Assembly (NCBI GenBank): GCA_013288145.1
Contig: JABDCJ010000044.1
Span: 651-22,686, forward strand
Reading direction: 5' to 3'
DNA: 22,036 nucleotides
Origin: Nitrososphaerota archaeon
GTDB lineage: Archaea > Thermoproteota > Nitrososphaeria > Nitrososphaerales > CADDZS01
Shown: piece by piece, positions 21,142-22,036 of the stretch
Layout of the letters: the number at the start of each line of letters is the position of its first letter
How positions within the stretch are numbered: position 1 is the first letter of the stretch
Notes under the pieces: generated by a model
What the model was told of the DNA's origin: nothing
Seen by the model: only the letters and a program-made list of their open reading frames with translations
The model's database searches: none
Program-made: the position numbers and the translations under genes

Positions 21142-21903
21142 TTACCTCGGTATTGTTTCTGAAATCGAGTCAGGAGCCTGCAACTTATTGAGCGGGACAA
21201 GCGATCTCGCGCTCCGGTAGAGAAAATAGCCTGCAGTTGAGAAAAGGATCGTGTTTCCCAATAAAGTTCCGGCGGGCGTAGCGAATAGGAAGGACGATTG
21301 AGAAAGTGTGGCTGTTATGATGAAAAAAATCCCTATCACAGCAGCGAATAGGGCTAGCCATTTCAAGTGCCTTCGCAGTGTTGGATCCCTTGCTCTGATT
21401 GCTACGGGCACAAACATGATCATTGATCCAAACGCCGCACCCCAAGCGAGATTAGCGATTATGGCAGGGGTGCTAGTAAACGCCCCATTGTTTCCTTGTG
21501 CAATTTGGGTTGCCAACGAAGAATTTCCAGTAATCGCTGAGAATATCACCCCCAATAAGATAAAGGACACATTGAAGATTTGAAAGGCCCAGAGCACGTA
21601 ACGTATCTTGCTCCAATGTAGAGTATCTCTAAGCAGGGGGTCCGAGCGCCTGCTAGCAAGCACAGTCGCATCGACGAAGTAAATAACTCCGAGCCAAAAG
21701 GCAGAGGTCACAAGCGTGTATGCTACGCCGAATGTAACGTTGGACAATATTCCATTCGAGCCAGGTTGGGGCGAGGGAATTGCAATCAAGATAAGTACAA
21801 GCGAGAACACTCCGAGGCCAAAGGCTTGATTTCGATAAAGCCCAACAATTAACGCGTGCCTGATGTCAAAAGCCCAGTAGGCGGCGTAAACAAGGGCGAG
21901 CAA
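21142..21903 (-). CDS. multi-pass membrane protein, N-terminus probably longer
   Basis: The first ordinary start (TTG 21903) gives 253 residues with about six hydrophobic helices (for example FSLVLILIAIPSP, IFNVSFILLGVIFSAITG, WLALFAAVIGIFFIITATL) and short charged loops such as RARDPTLRRHLKWLALF. The frame continues upstream without a stop for over 40 codons and stays protein-like: LEWRLVPTSSSDIILTFLGF completes a first membrane helix that TTG 21903 would cut in half. No ATG, GTG or TTG exists in that extension; a CTG at 21967-21969 would give 275 residues. An ATG at 21962-21964 in another frame reads out after eight codons, so a one-base loss after an original ATG is a second explanation. 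The function is unknown; this looks like a thaumarchaeal membrane protein family with the YAAYWAFDIRHALIVGLYRN segment. Confidence 0.65.
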   Translation of the reverse strand: MLALVYAAYWAFDIRHALIVGLYRNQAFGLGVFSLVLILIAIPSPQPGSNGILSNVTFGVAYTLVTSAFWLGVIYFVDATVLASRRSDPLLRDTLHWSKIRYVLWAFQIFNVSFILLGVIFSAITGNSSLATQIAQGNNGAFTSTPAIIANLAWGAAFGSMIMFVPVAIRARDPTLRRHLKWLALFAAVIGIFFIITATLSQSSFLFATPAGTLLGNTILFSTAGYFLYRSARSLVPLNKLQAPDSISETIPR

Positions 21904-22036
21904 CGGGACAAAGCCAAGAAAAGTAAGAATAATGTCACTACTTGACGTAGGTACTAACCTCCATTCCAGTTTTCGAAAAAAGTGAAGTTGTAGTAGCCGG
22001 GCTGAGGTGGGACTCCGCGCATCTTTCTAATTCTCA

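Noticed and set aside
1..22036. CRISPR arrays, insertion sequences, integrase or phage genes
   Set aside because: Reading both strands showed no regularly spaced repeats and no transposase, integrase, Cas or capsid motifs.

Overview
The window reads as archaeal, most likely a non-marine member of the Nitrososphaerota (Thaumarchaeota). The evidence is indirect. TATA-like boxes sit about 26 to 38 bases before several starts, and TTG starts are very common. Shine-Dalgarno sequences are mostly absent. The gene families fit that group: small zinc-ribbon proteins, a PRC-barrel plus zinc-ribbon protein, a V4R domain, a tandem Lrp-like regulator, a sialidase-like propeller, split HyuA/HyuB and a PhoU protein. 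No rRNA or tRNA was found, so the lineage is an inference.

Bases 1-4700 hold the 3' end of a V4R-domain gene, a small His/Cys-rich gene (minus strand, 624-776), a double Lrp/AsnC-type regulator, a two-domain GNAT acetyltransferase behind a membrane-anchored zinc-ribbon protein, and a PRC-barrel/zinc-ribbon protein preceded by a frameshifted small gene. Bases 4700-12770 hold a secreted BNR/Asp-box protein, a fosmidomycin-resistance-like MFS transporter, a class III nucleotidyl cyclase fused to TolB-like and TPR domains, a 14-helix DHA2 drug-exporter-type MFS protein, and a Ser/Thr-rich surface protein whose signal peptide lies in a different frame from its body.

Bases 13000-17900 form a metabolic block on the minus strand: hyuA, then hyuB overlapping it, then a pyroglutamyl-peptidase gene. 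Together they suggest release of N-terminal pyroglutamate from peptides and ATP-dependent ring opening of the 5-oxoproline to glutamate. That substrate assignment is an inference. A 35-residue single-helix peptide gene lies nearby on the plus strand.

Bases 18000-20260 are a low-density, decaying or error-affected stretch. It has a VapC/PIN toxin remnant, a small two-gene plus-strand unit with three apparent frameshifts, and several short zinc-ribbon or hypothetical genes. A PhoU-domain gene and a seven-helix-type membrane protein with a problematic start close the window.

The clearest unusual pattern is that at least three small genes become readable only after one-base changes, several at short homopolymer runs, while all the long genes are intact. 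Either the assembly carries indels or small accessory genes are eroding here. No complete new defence or mobile system was found.
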